64,000 bases of DNA from Pandoraea fibrosis (lineage in GTDB: Bacteria; Pseudomonadota; Gammaproteobacteria; Burkholderiales; Burkholderiaceae), in NCBI RefSeq assembly GCF_000807775.2, contig NZ_CP047385.1:4650001-4714000 (forward strand), in the 5' to 3' direction. Below the pieces are notes generated by a model. The model did no database searches and was not told where the DNA came from. It saw only the letters and a list, made by a program, of their open reading frames with translations. Positions 8,703 through 17,281 of the stretch are shown piece by piece (the first letter of the stretch is position 1; each line of letters begins with the position of its first letter). Made by a program: the position numbers and the translations under genes.

Positions 8703-10169
8703 ATGCAGATATTGCTGTCCGATCTGATCCTTCAGCATCTCGAACCGAACGCGGACATCCCGCGCAATCGGCAGCTTTACAACATCGTGCGGGCCTCCAT
8801 CCTCGATGGACGGCTGCCGGGTGGCACCCGTTTGCCGGCCTCACGCGATCTCGCGCGTGAGCTCTCGATATCGCGCAACACCGTGCTCTATGCCTACGAG
8901 CAGTTGCGGGCGGAGGGCTACGTGCGCTCGCGCACGGGGGACGGCACGTTCGTCACCGATGCCATCCCCGAAGAGTCGATGGCGACCCGGCCCGGCCGCA
9001 CCCCCGATGTGCCGCCTGATGCCGAGGTCACGCTCTCGCAACGCGGGCGCGGCCTCATCGTGAACGCGCGCGCCTCGCGGCGTCAGGCGGGGGCCTTCAT
9101 GCCCGGCGTGCCCGATCTCGAAGCCTTTCCGCTCAAGCAGTGGAGCCGTCTCGTCGAACGCCACTGGCGCCGGCGCACGCCCGAGAACCTCACTTATGGT
9201 TACGGCGGCGGTCATCCGGCACTCAAGAAAGCCCTTGCGCAGCATCTGCGAAGTGCGCGCTCGGTCGAGTGCGAGCCCGAACAGATCATCATCACCGAAG
9301 GCATTCATCAGGCCATCCATCTGTGCGTGCAGATGCTGACCGACGTGCGTCATCGCGCGTGGGTGGAAGACCCAGGCTATTGGGGTATTCATAAAGTGCT
9401 GCAGGCGTATGGCGTCGAGACGGTCTCGATTCCGGTCGATGCGGAAGGTCTGAACCCGTCGCCGGCCGACTGGCGCAAACCCCCGCGACTGATTTTCGTG
9501 ACGCCGTCGCATCAATACCCGCTGGGTCACGTGATGTCGCTCGCGCGGCGCAGGCAGTTGCTGCAATACGCGCGCAAGCACGATGCCTGGATCGTCGAGG
9601 ACGATTACGACAGTGAATTCCGCTACGCCGGTCGCCCCATTGCGTCGTTGCAGGGGCTGGAATCGGGCGCGCGCGTACTATACGTCGGCACCTTCAGCAA
9701 GACGCTGTTCCCGGGGTTGCGCATCGGCTATCTCGTGGTGCCCAAGGCGATGGTGGAGCCGCTCCAGTTGGGGATCGCCGAACTCTATCGCGAGGGGCGC
9801 TGGATGGAGCAGGCGGTGCTGGCCGACTTCATCGGCGAAGGGTATTATTCCGCGCACATTCGCCGTATGCGACTCACCTACGGACGCCGTCGCGCCTTGC
9901 TGCAAGACGCGATTCGACGCCATATGGGCGAGGCGAGACTGATCTCGGCGGACAGCAATGCGGGGCTGCATCTGACGGTACGTCTGCCGCCGGAAGTCGA
10001 CGACGTCTCGTTATCGGCACGGGCGCAGGAACTCGGCCTGATCGCCCTGCCGTTGTCCCGTTATTATCTGGAGCAACCACCGTTGCAGGGGCTTGTCCTC
10101 GGCTACGGTTGTGTTCCCGATGAAGCGATTGAACCGTCGCTGGCGAAGCTCGCGTCGCTGTTGAGCTGA
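8703..10169 (+). CDS. MocR/PdxR-family transcriptional regulator (GntR HTH + aminotransferase fold)
   Basis: 488 residues. An N-terminal GntR-type winged helix (about 15-84: LYNIVRASILDGRLPGG, SRDLARELSISRNTV) is followed by a type I aminotransferase-like domain. The pyridoxal-phosphate lysine is Lys333 in GTFSKTLFPGLR, and IVEDDYDSEFRYAG supplies the conserved Asp/Tyr pocket residues. Such proteins bind DNA and use PLP, often with an amine or amino acid, as effector. I prefer ATG 8703 (GAGGT upstream); a longer frame from 8640 would start inside the putative operator. Divergent from the ABC importer, its likely target. The IclR gene follows 90 bp later. Confidence 0.9.
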   Translation: MQILLSDLILQHLEPNADIPRNRQLYNIVRASILDGRLPGGTRLPASRDLARELSISRNTVLYAYEQLRAEGYVRSRTGDGTFVTDAIPEESMATRPGRTPDVPPDAEVTLSQRGRGLIVNARASRRQAGAFMPGVPDLEAFPLKQWSRLVERHWRRRTPENLTYGYGGGHPALKKALAQHLRSARSVECEPEQIIITEGIHQAIHLCVQMLTDVRHRAWVEDPGYWGIHKVLQAYGVETVSIPVDAEGLNPSPADWRKPPRLIFVTPSHQYPLGHVMSLARRRQLLQYARKHDAWIVEDDYDSEFRYAGRPIASLQGLESGARVLYVGTFSKTLFPGLRIGYLVVPKAMVEPLQLGIAELYREGRWMEQAVLADFIGEGYYSAHIRRMRLTYGRRRALLQDAIRRHMGEARLISADSNAGLHLTVRLPPEVDDVSLSARAQELGLIALPLSRYYLEQPPLQGLVLGYGCVPDEAIEPSLAKLASLLS

Positions 10170-10259
10170 CGTGCCCGACATCGCCGACAATACCCGACGT
10201 CCACACCCTGCGACGCCGTGCTTGCCGGCCCGATCCCTCCCGACTCCGATGGATGTTGC

Positions 10260-11063
10260 GTGAACAAGAAGTCCAACCTGACTGCCGACGACGACAGCGT
10301 GGCCAACGGGAAGCCTGACGAAGAAGGCGGCGTGCGGCCGCTGTCGTCTGCGCTCAAGACGCTCGAAGTCCTCGACGTGCTCGGCGCGTCGGATACGCCA
10401 ATGCGGCTGATCGACCTCGCGCGTAGCGTCGACGGCAGCCGTGCCACCGTCTACCAGCGATTGCTCACGCTCGTGCGGGCGGGCTGGGTAGAACTCACGC
10501 ACGACGGGCTGTATCGCCTGAGTCTGCACGCCGCCCGCGTGGGCGACGCCGCGCTCGCGCACGCGAGTCTTGGCGACCGGGCCGAAGCCGTATTGCGTCA
10601 ATTGGCGGACACCACCGGCGAGACGGCATCGCTGGCCGTCGTGGACGATGGATTGATTCGGATTGCTCGACGGGCGGAGCCGCACGGTGTGCTCAAGGCA
10701 GAGTTGCGCGTGGGCGCGGTACTCACGCTCGACGGCAGTGCCTCCGGACGGATTCTCGCCGCCTTCCTGCCGCAAGGCACGCTTGACACGCTGGTGCGAG
10801 CCGGCGGCATGGTGGCCGACCGGCATGTCATCGAAGCTGCCCGTCAGACGGGGTACGCCACGTCCAGTCAGCGCGACATGCCTGACGTCATGGCGCTCGC
10901 CGTGCCCGTCAACGACGCACAACAGCAATGCTACGCCGCGCTGTCACTGGTCGGCCCGGTCTCGCGTTTCGACGCGCAAGCGCTGCTGGGTCCGCTGCGT
11001 GACGCCGCCGCCGAGTTGACGGCGATGCATCAACGTCAGCACATTGTCGTGCGACGGACCTGA
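10260..11063 (+). CDS. IclR-family transcriptional regulator
   Basis: 267 residues from GTG 10260 (MNKKSNLTADD). An N-terminal winged helix (about 32-90: LSSALKTLEVLDVLGASDTPMRLIDLA, then RATVYQRLLTLV) is followed by an IclR effector-binding domain with GETASLAVVDDG, LTLDGSASGRILAAFLP and the late DVMALAVPVND. An in-frame GTG at 10218 would add 14 residues; neither has a strong ribosome-binding site, so the start is uncertain. It reads in the same direction as the MocR gene. Its target is not evident from the neighbourhood; IclR proteins usually sit near catabolic genes and respond to a small acid. Confidence 0.87.
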   Translation: MNKKSNLTADDDSVANGKPDEEGGVRPLSSALKTLEVLDVLGASDTPMRLIDLARSVDGSRATVYQRLLTLVRAGWVELTHDGLYRLSLHAARVGDAALAHASLGDRAEAVLRQLADTTGETASLAVVDDGLIRIARRAEPHGVLKAELRVGAVLTLDGSASGRILAAFLPQGTLDTLVRAGGMVADRHVIEAARQTGYATSSQRDMPDVMALAVPVNDAQQQCYAALSLVGPVSRFDAQALLGPLRDAAAELTAMHQRQHIVVRRT

Positions 11064-11090
11064 GCTCGACACGGGCCACGGTGCGCGCCG

Positions 11091-11729
11091 CTACTGCGCG
11101 CCCGGCGCACTTGCCGGCGAGGGCGGCGAGGCTGATGACGCCGATTCGGGCGACGCCACGCCGTCCTGTGCAGCCCCCAAACCGCTCGTTTGTCCTCGCG
11201 CCGCGATCCGCCGATCGAAAAATGCGGCGAGGGCCGGATCGTTCACTTTGAGATCGAACTGAAGCTCGTCGACGGCGTTGAAGTAACCATCGCACAAGTC
11301 GGCCTTCTCGGCCTCGGTCGGTTGATCGTCGATGCTGCGCGCATACACGACGAACTGACGCTCCACGAGCATGGGCAACTGCGTGCGTAACAAATCGTCG
11401 AAACGCTGACGTGCCTGCGCATCGGTGTAAGCGGTCTGTAGTTCGGCGCGCACGCGTCGGCCTTCGGCGAGATAGTCGCGGTGACGCGCCTGCCATGCGC
11501 GCAACGCCGCGTTGCCATGCGTTCGGGTCGACTCGCCGTAAAGGCCGCATTTCTGCACAAGCCGCTCCAGCACCACGCCCACACCTTCGGGCGACGCAAT
11601 GGCTGCGCCCATCAACTCTGCGTCGTTCTTGTACTGCGGCGGTTGTGCAAGTGTGGGCGTCGCCCATGCGATGCCGGCGCTTGCGAGTGCGCAGGCGACG
11701 AGGCGTCGCAATGCGTTGCCAGGTAGCAT
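11091..11729 (-). CDS. Hypothetical exported protein
   Basis: 212 residues, not recognised. The start at 11729 gives a clean signal peptide (LRRLVACALASAGIAWATPTLA, cut before QPPQYK). The mature part is predicted helical and charged, with two cysteines (KCGLYG and DLCDGYF) that could form a periplasmic disulfide. The tail from about residue 185 is Ala/Ser/Pro-rich low complexity. It converges with the IclR gene (27 bp gap) and lies downstream of the LysR gene on the same strand with a 147-bp gap. No function is assigned. Confidence 0.6.
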   Translation of the reverse strand: MLPGNALRRLVACALASAGIAWATPTLAQPPQYKNDAELMGAAIASPEGVGVVLERLVQKCGLYGESTRTHGNAALRAWQARHRDYLAEGRRVRAELQTAYTDAQARQRFDDLLRTQLPMLVERQFVVYARSIDDQPTEAEKADLCDGYFNAVDELQFDLKVNDPALAAFFDRRIAARGQTSGLGAAQDGVASPESASSASPPSPASAPGAQ

Positions 11730-11876
11730 CGTTCCACTCAAAGGGATGGCGGGCTCGGGCGGCCACGCTCTCGGAGATATCGCATCGGCCACGACGTCGA
11801 TGGCTGCATCTTAGCCGAAGTGACGTCCCGACGCGCCGCAGCCCCCGGTCCTCCCCCCCGCGGCGATGGCCCCCAC

Positions 11877-12803
11877 TCAACCCGGTGTCGCGACCGGGCC
11901 CACCTCCGGCCCGAGCTTTGCCACCATGTAGCGCACGAAGTCCTCAAGCTTCGACGACACGTATCGCCCTGCCAGATGCACGAGATGCATCGGCTCTCCC
12001 GGTTGCGCTTCGGCTTCGAGCACGCGTACCAGCCGCCCCGCGTCCACCTCGGGCGCGAGCAGATACTCCGGCAGCAGCACAATCCCCATGCCATGCACGG
12101 CCGCCTGCAACTGCGCCAGCGGATTGTGTGCGATCAACCTGACGTCGCGCCCCGCACCGGCTTGCTCGAAGAGCCATCGGCCCAGCACGTCGTCGTACCG
12201 GAACCCCACACAGTCGTGCCCGGCCAGATCATTGGGATGCCGGGGCACCCCGCGCCGCGCCAGATAGCCCGGCGAGGCGCAGGCCATGCGCGTCACCCCG
12301 CGCAGGGTATGCGCCACCAGCCCCGGCTCGGGACTCCCGCCTGCCTGAAAGGCAGCGTGAATCCCCTCCTCCTCTAGATCGACGGCACGATCCTTCAGCG
12401 CGAGATCGAGCGCCACGTCCGGATGCGATTGCAGATACTCGGCGAAAATCGGCATCAGCAGGTGCGAGCCTACGGTGGTCGGTGCGCTCACACGAAGCTG
12501 ACCGACTGGCCGGGACATCGCATTCGACATGGATGCACCAGCCGGTGCGGCGTCGCCCAGCGCATCGGCGTTCTCCACGCGTGCCAGCACCTCGGCACAC
12601 TCGGCGAAGTACCGTTGCCCCAGTTCGGTCGGCACCTGACGCCGGCCGCTGCGCCGCAGCAGCGGCTGCCCGAGGCGCGCCTCGAGCGCCTGTACGTGAC
12701 GCGCCGCCGTGACCGCCGACATGCCGCAAGCCGCCGCACCGGCCGACAGGCTGCCGGCACGCACGACCTGCACGAACACCTCCATGCATTTGAGGCGATC
12801 CAT
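11877..12803 (-). CDS. LysR-family transcriptional regulator
   Basis: 308 residues. The N-terminal winged helix reads MEVFVQVVRAGSLSAGAAACGMSAVTAARHVQALEARLG, followed by a linker and a LysR substrate-binding domain (QLRVSAPTTVGSHLLMPIFAEY, then VHGMGIVLLPEYL). It looks like the CrgA/DsdC-like LysR group. The ATG at 12803 lies only two bases after the cyoD TGA on the same strand (TGATCATG), with no ribosome-binding site of its own. It is therefore probably translated from the cyo messenger by reinitiation. Whether it regulates cyo or a distant target cannot be seen. Confidence 0.88.
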   Translation of the reverse strand: MDRLKCMEVFVQVVRAGSLSAGAAACGMSAVTAARHVQALEARLGQPLLRRSGRRQVPTELGQRYFAECAEVLARVENADALGDAAPAGASMSNAMSRPVGQLRVSAPTTVGSHLLMPIFAEYLQSHPDVALDLALKDRAVDLEEEGIHAAFQAGGSPEPGLVAHTLRGVTRMACASPGYLARRGVPRHPNDLAGHDCVGFRYDDVLGRWLFEQAGAGRDVRLIAHNPLAQLQAAVHGMGIVLLPEYLLAPEVDAGRLVRVLEAEAQPGEPMHLVHLAGRYVSSKLEDFVRYMVAKLGPEVGPVATPG

Positions 12804-12805
12804 GA

Positions 12806-13177
12806 TCAATCGCGCAGCTTGGCCCGTTCGATGGACATGTGCGTCGGCATCATGTTGGTGTTGGCGTTATGCATCACCCAGAGCGACCCGGCAACGATGA
12901 TCGCGATCAACCCCGCCGTACACAGGAAGATGGCCGAGTTCTGACGCTGGCTGCGCCTGGCGCCGATGTGCAGGAAGTACACGAGTTGCACGACCAGTTG
13001 CGCCACGCACAGCACAACGATGGTCGCCAATCCCATGCCGGGCGGCACGAGCTTGAGCATCACCGCGCCGAACGACGCAAACGTGAGCACCAGCGACAGG
13101 AAGAAACCGATGACGTAATCGCGCAGGTGACTCTGCGAGGCATACGCCGCATGGTCGTGGACTTGAGCGCTCGTCAT
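12806..13177 (-). CDS. cyoD: Cytochrome o ubiquinol oxidase subunit IV
   Basis: 123 residues with three predicted membrane helices ([58 protein letters not shown]). This small subunit helps assemble the CuB/haem o site of the bo3-type quinol oxidase and has no redox centre. The start at 13177 overlaps the cyoC stop in ATGA. Last structural gene of the operon; a LysR gene follows without a gap. Confidence 0.92.
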   Translation of the reverse strand: MTSAQVHDHAAYASQSHLRDYVIGFFLSLVLTFASFGAVMLKLVPPGMGLATIVVLCVAQLVVQLVYFLHIGARRSQRQNSAIFLCTAGLIAIIVAGSLWVMHNANTNMMPTHMSIERAKLRD

Positions 13178-13809
13178 ACGAACTCCCGCAAATAGACGAA
13201 GGTGAAGACACAGATCCAGACGAGGTCCAGAAAGTGCCAGAACAGGCTGAGGCATTGCAGACGGCGGCGCACCACGGCGTCGAAGCCGAAGCGGCCGATC
13301 TGGTGAATCATCACAACGAGCCACAGCAAACCGCAGGTGACGTGCAAACCGTGCGTGCCCACGAGAGTGAAGAACGCTGACAGGAATGCGCTGCGCCCGG
13401 GTCCTGCGCCTTCGTGGAGCAACGCCGAGAACTCGTAGACCTCCATGCAGACGAAGGCCGCACCGAGTGCGAACGTCACCCACAGCCAGCGCTGGACAAT
13501 CGCTTCATTGCCCGGACGCATCGACAGCGACGCGAGACCAAATGTGAAACTCGACAGCAGCAGCAGCATGGTCTCGCCGAGCACGAACGGCAATTCGAAC
13601 AGCTCGCGGCCGGTCGGGCCACCGGCCGTGTTCTGCACGAGCACGCCGAAGGTGGCGAACAGTACGCAGAAGATGAGGCAGTCGCTCATCAGGTAAATCC
13701 AGAAACCGAGCGTGGTGGTCGCACCGGTGTCGTGATGACCGTGAGCATGATCGTTGGGCGACGCCTTGGCGCCGTGCCCATGATGGGGATGAAGGGATGC
13801 CGAGGACAT
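13174..13809 (-). CDS. cyoC: Cytochrome o ubiquinol oxidase subunit III
   Basis: 211 residues, five predicted membrane helices after a His-rich N-terminal tail (HPHHGHG, then HAHGHHD). Membrane motifs include [40 protein letters not shown] and the final [18 protein letters not shown], characteristic of CyoC. Start 13809 overlaps the cyoB stop by one base (TGATG). The His-rich tail, which could bind metal, is longer than I would expect for the E. coli protein. Confidence 0.93.
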   Translation of the reverse strand: MSSASLHPHHGHGAKASPNDHAHGHHDTGATTTLGFWIYLMSDCLIFCVLFATFGVLVQNTAGGPTGRELFELPFVLGETMLLLLSSFTFGLASLSMRPGNEAIVQRWLWVTFALGAAFVCMEVYEFSALLHEGAGPGRSAFLSAFFTLVGTHGLHVTCGLLWLVVMIHQIGRFGFDAVVRRRLQCLSLFWHFLDLVWICVFTFVYLREFV

Positions 13810-15815
13810 CAGGCTGCCTTTTGCTGGGATTGACGCGCAGGAAGCGCTGCACGCAGGTCGGCAAAGCGGGCGTTTTCGATACGCTCCACTTCCGCCGCCG
13901 GCACGTAATAATCGACGTCGCGGTCGTAGGTACGCCACAGGAAGACGGCGAGCGTGGCGACGAGGCTCACGCCGGCCAGCCACCAGATGTGCCACACGAG
14001 CGCGAAGCACATGACGCCGCTGAACACCGAGACGAGGAAACCGGTACCGGTGTTGCGCGGCATGTGGATGTCTTCGTATTGCTTGGGTTCACGCCATGCG
14101 AGGCCGCGTTCCTTGTCGTCCCAATGCTGTTCGAGCGAGTCGATATGCGGCACATGCGCGAAGTTGTAGAACGGTGCCGGCGAGGAGGTTGCCCACTCCA
14201 GACTGCGCGCATCCCACGGATCGCCGGTCAGGTCGCGGTTGGCGTTGCGCTCGCGAATACTCACCCCGAGTTGCACGATGAACGCCAGAATGCCCAGCCC
14301 GATGACGGCAGCCCCCACGGCGGCGACGATCAGGTAGGGCTGCCAGTCGGCTTGCACGTAGTGGTTCATGCGACGCGTCATGCCTTTGAAGCCCAGCACG
14401 TACAGCGGCATGAAGGCCAGATAGAAGCCCACCAGCCAGCAAGCAAACGAGATTTTTCCCCAGCGTTCGTTGAGGGTAAAACCGAACACTTTCGGGAACC
14501 AGAAGGTGATGCCTGCGAGGCACCCGAACACCACGCCGCCAATGATGACGTTGTGGAAGTGCGCTACGAGGAACAGCGAGTTGTGCAGCACGAAGTCGGC
14601 GCCCGGCACGGCGAGCAGCACGCCGGTCATGCCGCCGATGGCGAACGTCACCATGAAACCGATGGTCCAGAGCGTGGACGAATGGTACCGAATGCGCCCC
14701 TGATACATGGTGAACAGCCAGTTGAACAGCTTCACACCAGTCGGGATCGAGATGATGGTGGTCATGATCCCGAAGAACGCATTGACGTTGGCGCCGGAGC
14801 CCATGGTGAAGAAGTGGTGCAGCCACACGAAGAACGACAGAATGCCGATCGACGAGGTGGCGTAGACCATGGACTTGTAGCCGAACAGCGGCTTGCGCGA
14901 GAACGTGGCGATGATCTCGGAGAACGCGCCGAACGCCGGCAGAATCAGGATGTACACCTCGGGGTGACCCCAGATCCAGATGAGGTTCACGTACATCATG
15001 GCGTTGCCGCCCAGCTCGTTCGTGAAGAAGTGCATGCCCAGGTAGCGATCGGCGGTGAGCAGCGCGAGCGTGGCGGTCAGCACGGGGAACACGGCAACGA
15101 TGAGGATGTTGGTGATGAGCGCGGTCCACGTGAACACGGGCATCTTCATCAGGTTCATTCCCGGCGCACGCATGCGCAGGATGGTGACGATGAAGTTGAT
15201 ACCGGTGAGTGTGGTGCCCAGCCCCGAGATCTGTAGCGACCAGATGTAGTAGTCCACCCCGACGGTCGGGCTGTACCCCAGTTCGGAGAGCGGCGGATAG
15301 GCCACCCAGCCGGTGGCGGCAAAATCGCCCACGAACATGGACATCATGACCAGCACGGCGCCCATGGCGGAGAGCCAGAACGACAGGGAGTTCACAAACG
15401 GGAATGCCACGTCGCGCGCACCGATTTGCAGCGGCACGATGACGTTCATCAGGCCCAGCACGAGCGGTGTGGCCACGAAGAAGATCATGATGACGCCGTG
15501 CGCCGTGAAGATCTGATCGTAGTGATGCGGCGGGAGGTAGCCGGCCTCTCCCCCAGCGGCAACGGCCTGCTGCGCACGCATCATGATGGCGTCGGCAAAA
15601 CCGCGCAGCAGCATGACGAGCGCGAGCACGATGTACATGACACCAATGCGCTTGTGGTCGACGGAGGTGATCCACTCTTTCCAGAGGTAACCCCACTTCC
15701 GGTAGTAGGTGATGGCGCCCAACAGGGCAGCGCCCCCCATGAGCACCACGGCAAGCGTGCCCATGATGATGGGCTCGTGCAGCGGAATGGCGTCGAGATC
15801 TAGTTTTCCGAACAT
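13809..15815 (-). CDS. cyoB: Cytochrome o ubiquinol oxidase subunit I (catalytic)
   Basis: 668 residues, the haem-copper catalytic subunit with about 15 membrane helices. It oxidises ubiquinol, reduces oxygen to water and pumps protons. Visible ligands: the haem b His in [16 protein letters not shown], the CuB His-Tyr pair in [15 protein letters not shown], the HH pair in [12 protein letters not shown], and the haem His pair in [11 protein letters not shown]. Length and motifs match E. coli CyoB. It lies between cyoA (3-bp gap) and cyoC (1-bp overlap). No cyoE (haem O synthase) follows in this window, so haem O must be made from a gene elsewhere. Confidence 0.96.
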   Translation of the reverse strand: MFGKLDLDAIPLHEPIIMGTLAVVLMGGAALLGAITYYRKWGYLWKEWITSVDHKRIGVMYIVLALVMLLRGFADAIMMRAQQAVAAGGEAGYLPPHHYDQIFTAHGVIMIFFVATPLVLGLMNVIVPLQIGARDVAFPFVNSLSFWLSAMGAVLVMMSMFVGDFAATGWVAYPPLSELGYSPTVGVDYYIWSLQISGLGTTLTGINFIVTILRMRAPGMNLMKMPVFTWTALITNILIVAVFPVLTATLALLTADRYLGMHFFTNELGGNAMMYVNLIWIWGHPEVYILILPAFGAFSEIIATFSRKPLFGYKSMVYATSSIGILSFFVWLHHFFTMGSGANVNAFFGIMTTIISIPTGVKLFNWLFTMYQGRIRYHSSTLWTIGFMVTFAIGGMTGVLLAVPGADFVLHNSLFLVAHFHNVIIGGVVFGCLAGITFWFPKVFGFTLNERWGKISFACWLVGFYLAFMPLYVLGFKGMTRRMNHYVQADWQPYLIVAAVGAAVIGLGILAFIVQLGVSIRERNANRDLTGDPWDARSLEWATSSPAPFYNFAHVPHIDSLEQHWDDKERGLAWREPKQYEDIHMPRNTGTGFLVSVFSGVMCFALVWHIWWLAGVSLVATLAVFLWRTYDRDVDYYVPAAEVERIENARFADLRAALPARQSQQKAA

Positions 15816-15818
15816 GAC

Positions 15819-16901
15819 TTACTCCGTGAGCGCGCGCTGGGCACCCGGTTGCGTACCGGCGTCGCGCTCGGGACGCTGCGCGAGCAACGCGCGGCGATCC
15901 GATGAATCGAGTTGACCGTCCACGCGGCAGTTGGCGGCGGCGATGATGTCGTCGATGGCATTGCCCGTGACACGCATGTCTTGCGAAGCGCCGTCCATCG
16001 GCCCCATGTATTTGCCGACAATGGCGTCGAACAATCCCGGCATGACGTTGGCGTAGATCGCCACGGGTGCCCCCGTACCCGGCTGTTCGAGCTTGACATA
16101 GGTGGGCGCGTCGAGCGTGTCGGGCACGCCCTGCGCTTGCCTGACCCACTCGTCGAAATCGTCGCGTGAGGTGACGTGCGTTTTGAAATGCATGTCCGAA
16201 AATCCCGCCCCACTGTAGGCAGACGACATCCCGGCATAGGTCCCGGTCTCACTGGCAATCAGGTGCAGTTTTGTCTGCATGCCCGACATGGCGTAGACCA
16301 TGCTTCCAAGCTGCGGGATGAAGAAGGCGTTCATCAACGACTCGGCCGTGAGCTTGAACTCAACGGGCGTATCGACCGGCAATACGAGTTTGTTGACGGT
16401 GGCAACGTGGTAGTCGGGGTAGATGAAGAGCCACTTCCAGTTGAGCGCCACGACTTCGACCCGCACAGGCGGCTTGTCGGTTGCCACGGGCTCGATGGGA
16501 CGGTAGGGATCCAGCTTGTGCGTGGTCTCCCAGATCATCACGGCAAGCGACACGACGATGACGACCGGGATACTCCACACGACAACTTCGATCTTGGTCG
16601 AATGTGCCCACTTGGGAGAATAAGTGGCTGCGGTGTTGGTCTCGCGATAGCGCCAGAAGAACACCAGCGTGAGGACGATCACCGGAATCACAACGAGCAA
16701 CATGACGCCCAGCGCAATCAGGATCAGATGCTTCTCCTGTTCGCCAACGCTGCCTTTCGGGTCCAGCAACTCCAGCGTGCAACCGCTCATGGGCACCATC
16801 GCCATCGCCGCTGCGATGCGCGCACACCCCTCACGCCAACGCGTGCCAGATGTTATGTCCGCCCTTCCTCTCCGGGTGGGCGAGACGTTATGCATGGACA
16901 T
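15819..16901 (-). CDS. cyoA: Cytochrome o ubiquinol oxidase subunit II
   Basis: 360 residues. A long N-terminal signal with a lipobox-like PMSGC suggests a lipoprotein. Two membrane helices follow (LILIALGVMLLVVIPVIVL and VVVWSIPVVIVVSLAVMIW), then a periplasmic cupredoxin domain (NWKWLFIYPDY, FFIPQLGSMVYAMSGMQTKL) that lacks the Cys/His CuA ligands, which marks a quinol and not a cytochrome c oxidase. ATG 16901 has AGAGG upstream. First gene of cyoABCD. The C-terminal tail is charged and Gln/Arg-rich. Confidence 0.95.
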   Translation of the reverse strand: MSMHNVSPTRRGRADITSGTRWREGCARIAAAMAMVPMSGCTLELLDPKGSVGEQEKHLILIALGVMLLVVIPVIVLTLVFFWRYRETNTAATYSPKWAHSTKIEVVVWSIPVVIVVSLAVMIWETTHKLDPYRPIEPVATDKPPVRVEVVALNWKWLFIYPDYHVATVNKLVLPVDTPVEFKLTAESLMNAFFIPQLGSMVYAMSGMQTKLHLIASETGTYAGMSSAYSGAGFSDMHFKTHVTSRDDFDEWVRQAQGVPDTLDAPTYVKLEQPGTGAPVAIYANVMPGLFDAIVGKYMGPMDGASQDMRVTGNAIDDIIAAANCRVDGQLDSSDRRALLAQRPERDAGTQPGAQRALTE

Positions 16902-16912
16902 CTTAAGCCTCT

Positions 16913-16968
16913 ATGTATGGATACACAATTTGCGTGACGAATGCTACGCATGCGCATATTCCATACAT
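16913..16968. repeat. 9-bp inverted repeat upstream of cyoA
   Basis: ATGTATGGA and TCCATACAT are exact reverse complements with a 38-bp spacer. The near arm starts 12 bases upstream of the cyoA ATG. It is a candidate operator or messenger hairpin. Confidence 0.45.
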
Positions 16969-17100
16969 CGCGACATAATGACGCAGGTCGGAACCTCTCG
17001 GTTTTTGTCTTTCTTTCTTGGCTTCTTTTGACTTTTTTTCAGTCGATTACACCGACTTTTTCTCCACCCTTCGGGTACTGATTGCCTCGGCTGCGCCGAA

Positions 17101-17161
17101 CCGGAGACTGCCTTCCGATACTCAGACATTGACCCAACTCGTCTCGGAAGGCAGTCCCCGG
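17101..17161. repeat. Long inverted repeat, 17 of 18 bp
   Basis: CCGGAGACTGCCTTCCGA at 17101-17118 pairs with TCGGAAGGCAGTCCCCGG at 17144-17161 across a 25-base loop. It lies about 120 bp downstream of the autotransporter stop (minus strand). No T-run follows immediately. It could be a transcript end structure or a remnant of a small mobile repeat. Confidence 0.55.
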
Positions 17162-17220
17162 TCCGGCCGGTTACGCCCCAGTTTCACACCTCCCTTCGCT
17201 ATCCCCGTCTCCTTCCCCCT

Positions 17221-17279
17221 CCACCTCCACCTCCACCTCCACCTCCACCTCCACCTCCACCTCCACCTCCACCTCCACT
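17221..17279. repeat. Hexanucleotide microsatellite (CCACCT)n, about 10 units
   Basis: Nine perfect CCACCT units followed by a partial unit. On the minus strand it reads GGTGGA repeats and begins three bases after the autotransporter stop. The unit length is a multiple of three, so copy-number changes would not shift a reading frame. In one minus-strand frame it would encode alternating Trp-Arg. Confidence 0.95.
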
Positions 17280-17281
17280 CA

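Larger units (their letters stand above)
16902..17281. promoter_or_regulatory. cyo promoter region and downstream flank of the autotransporter gene
   Basis: 380 bp without a gene. The part next to cyoA carries a perfect 9-bp dyad, ATGTATGGA (16913-16921) and TCCATACAT (16960-16968), around the likely start of cyo transcription. The middle has T-rich runs (17009-17063) and an imperfect 18-bp inverted repeat. The end is a hexanucleotide microsatellite that touches the autotransporter stop. Redox regulators (ArcA/Fnr/Anr type) control cyo in relatives, but I see no clear consensus site. Confidence 0.5.

Noticed and set aside
14089..16149. 686-aa frame overlapping cyoA and cyoB in another phase
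   Set aside because: Arg/His-rich with no membrane segments; cyoA and cyoB account for the DNA fully.
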